This document shows, piece after piece, positions 5,379 to 5,984 of a stretch of DNA of 5,984 nt. Below the pieces are notes generated by a model. The model was not told where the DNA came from. It did not search any database and worked only from the letters and a program-made list of their open reading frames with translations. Each line of letters begins with the position of its first letter. The first letter of the stretch is position 1. The position numbers were made by a program, and so were the translations under genes. Origin of the DNA: Bacteroidales bacterium UBA5621 (lineage in GTDB: Bacteria > Bacteroidota > Bacteroidia > Bacteroidales > VadinHA17); assembly GCA_002424525.1 (NCBI GenBank), contig DIKJ01000249.1, forward strand, positions 23,861 to 29,844. The letters run 5' to 3'.

Positions 5379-5984
5379 TTACTTGATTTTTGCTATTGCG
5401 TCAATGAAAGCCTCAACCGAGGCAGTGATAATATCGGTGTTGGCTGAAAATCCATAATATGTCCTGCCCTCGTGCTCAACCTGTATGTGTACTTTCCCGA
5501 GATCATCACTTCCCTTTGTGATTGCCTGGATTAAAAACTCCTCCAGGTGAACGGTCTTGCTTATCAGGTGCCTGACGGCCGTGAAAGATGCGTCGATAGG
5601 GCCGTTCCCCGAAGCTGTGGAGGTGTGCACTTCACCATTGATCCTGATACCGACAGTTGCCACAGGAATGGCTGACCTGCCGCATGTCACCTGTAAAAGC
5701 TCAAGTTTGAGCGATTTTTCTCCCCTGAAGACTTCTCCGGACAATATCCTTATATCCTCATCATTTATCTCCTTCTTCTTATCAGCCAGCAGGAGGAACC
5801 GGTGATAGATATCGTCGAGCTCTTCTTTCCCGAACTTGAGGCCCAGGAGTTCAAGGCGGTGGTTCAGTGCAGCTCTTCCGCTTCGTGCAGTAAGTATGAT
5901 GGAGGATTCCTTAATACCCACCTCAAGAGGATCTATTATCTCGTAGTTTTCGCGGTGTTTCAGAACACCATCCTGGTGAATGCC
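5379..5984 (-). CDS. leuA: 2-isopropylmalate synthase (LeuA), C-terminal part, cut by window edge
   Basis: The last 201 residues of a protein whose N-terminal catalytic barrel lies beyond the window; full-length relatives have about 500 residues. LeuA condenses 2-oxoisovalerate with acetyl-CoA, the committed step to leucine. The visible part opens with [17 protein letters not shown] (residues 1-17 of the fragment), the linker segment carrying the catalytic histidine. [16 protein letters not shown] (33-48) follows, then the C-terminal leucine-sensing domain (about 90-201) with ASGNGPIDA (124-132) and [15 protein letters not shown] (179-193). The open frame continues to the window end; a GTG at 5921 is internal, not the start. 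The sequence resembles E. coli LeuA throughout but stops without its basic C-terminal tail. It is the most upstream operon gene seen; any promoter or leader lies outside. The regulatory domain implies leucine feedback inhibition. Confidence 0.95.
   Translation of the reverse strand, partial: GIHQDGVLKHRENYEIIDPLEVGIKESSIILTARSGRAALNHRLELLGLKFGKEELDDIYHRFLLLADKKKEINDEDIRILSGEVFRGEKSLKLELLQVTCGRSAIPVATVGIRINGEVHTSTASGNGPIDASFTAVRHLISKTVHLEEFLIQAITKGSDDLGKVHIQVEHEGRTYYGFSANTDIITASVEAFIDAIAKIK

Larger units (their letters stand above)
668..5984 (-). other. Leucine/isoleucine precursor operon leuA-leuC-leuD-cimA-leuB
   Basis: Five co-directional genes have gaps of 14, 24, -4 and 36 nt, and no terminator or promoter is visible between them, so one transcript is likely. 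Two first-step synthases (LeuA, CimA) share one isomerase (LeuCD) and one dehydrogenase (LeuB). The operon continues upstream of the window; downstream it ends at the tandem palindromes next to leuB. No recognisable Rho-independent terminator follows leuB: the only long homopolymer there is ten A in the transcript. Confidence 0.82.

Noticed and set aside
5379..5921. A separate 180-residue gene starting at GTG 5921
   Set aside because: The frame continues upstream to the window edge with clear LeuA sequence ([17 protein letters not shown]), so the GTG is an internal valine codon of leuA.

Overview
The window most likely comes from a Bacteroidota chromosome (Bacteroidales-like). The reasons are the leuA-leuC-leuD-cimA-leuB gene order, A-rich gene starts without clear Shine-Dalgarno sites, and a small transposase of a form common in that phylum. 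This assignment is inference from protein character and style; there is no rRNA gene to confirm it. All genes lie on the minus strand, so transcription runs from high to low coordinates.

Positions 5984 to 668 hold a tightly packed branched-chain amino acid operon, in transcription order: the C-terminal part of leuA (2-isopropylmalate synthase, cut by the window edge), leuC and leuD (large and small isopropylmalate isomerase subunits), a second LeuA-family gene that matches Leptospira-type (R)-citramalate synthase (cimA), and leuB (3-isopropylmalate dehydrogenase). Gaps are 14, 24, -4 (ATGA overlap) and 36 nt. LeuA and CimA feed two parallel chains that share LeuCD and LeuB. One runs from 2-oxoisovalerate to leucine; the other runs from pyruvate through citramalate and 3-methylmalate to 2-oxobutyrate, the isoleucine precursor. 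The operon can therefore supply both amino acids without threonine deaminase. LeuB is of the actinobacterial-like sequence type and carries a Lys-Tyr pair where NAD-dependent relatives have Asp-Ile, which suggests NADP use.

Positions 1 to 667 hold an accessory module: a 152-residue HUH single-tyrosine transposase (REP-associated, IS200-like) with repetitive extragenic palindromes on both sides. Upstream of it, directly against the leuB stop codon, are three perfect 25-bp tandem palindromic units. Downstream are two further palindromes in the opposite orientation. Stem sequences differ between the three palindrome types by compensating base changes, while loop length and tail layout are kept. 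This transposase-palindrome module is the most interesting non-housekeeping content. No gap of more than 300 bases lacks a gene, and no RNA gene or CRISPR array was seen.
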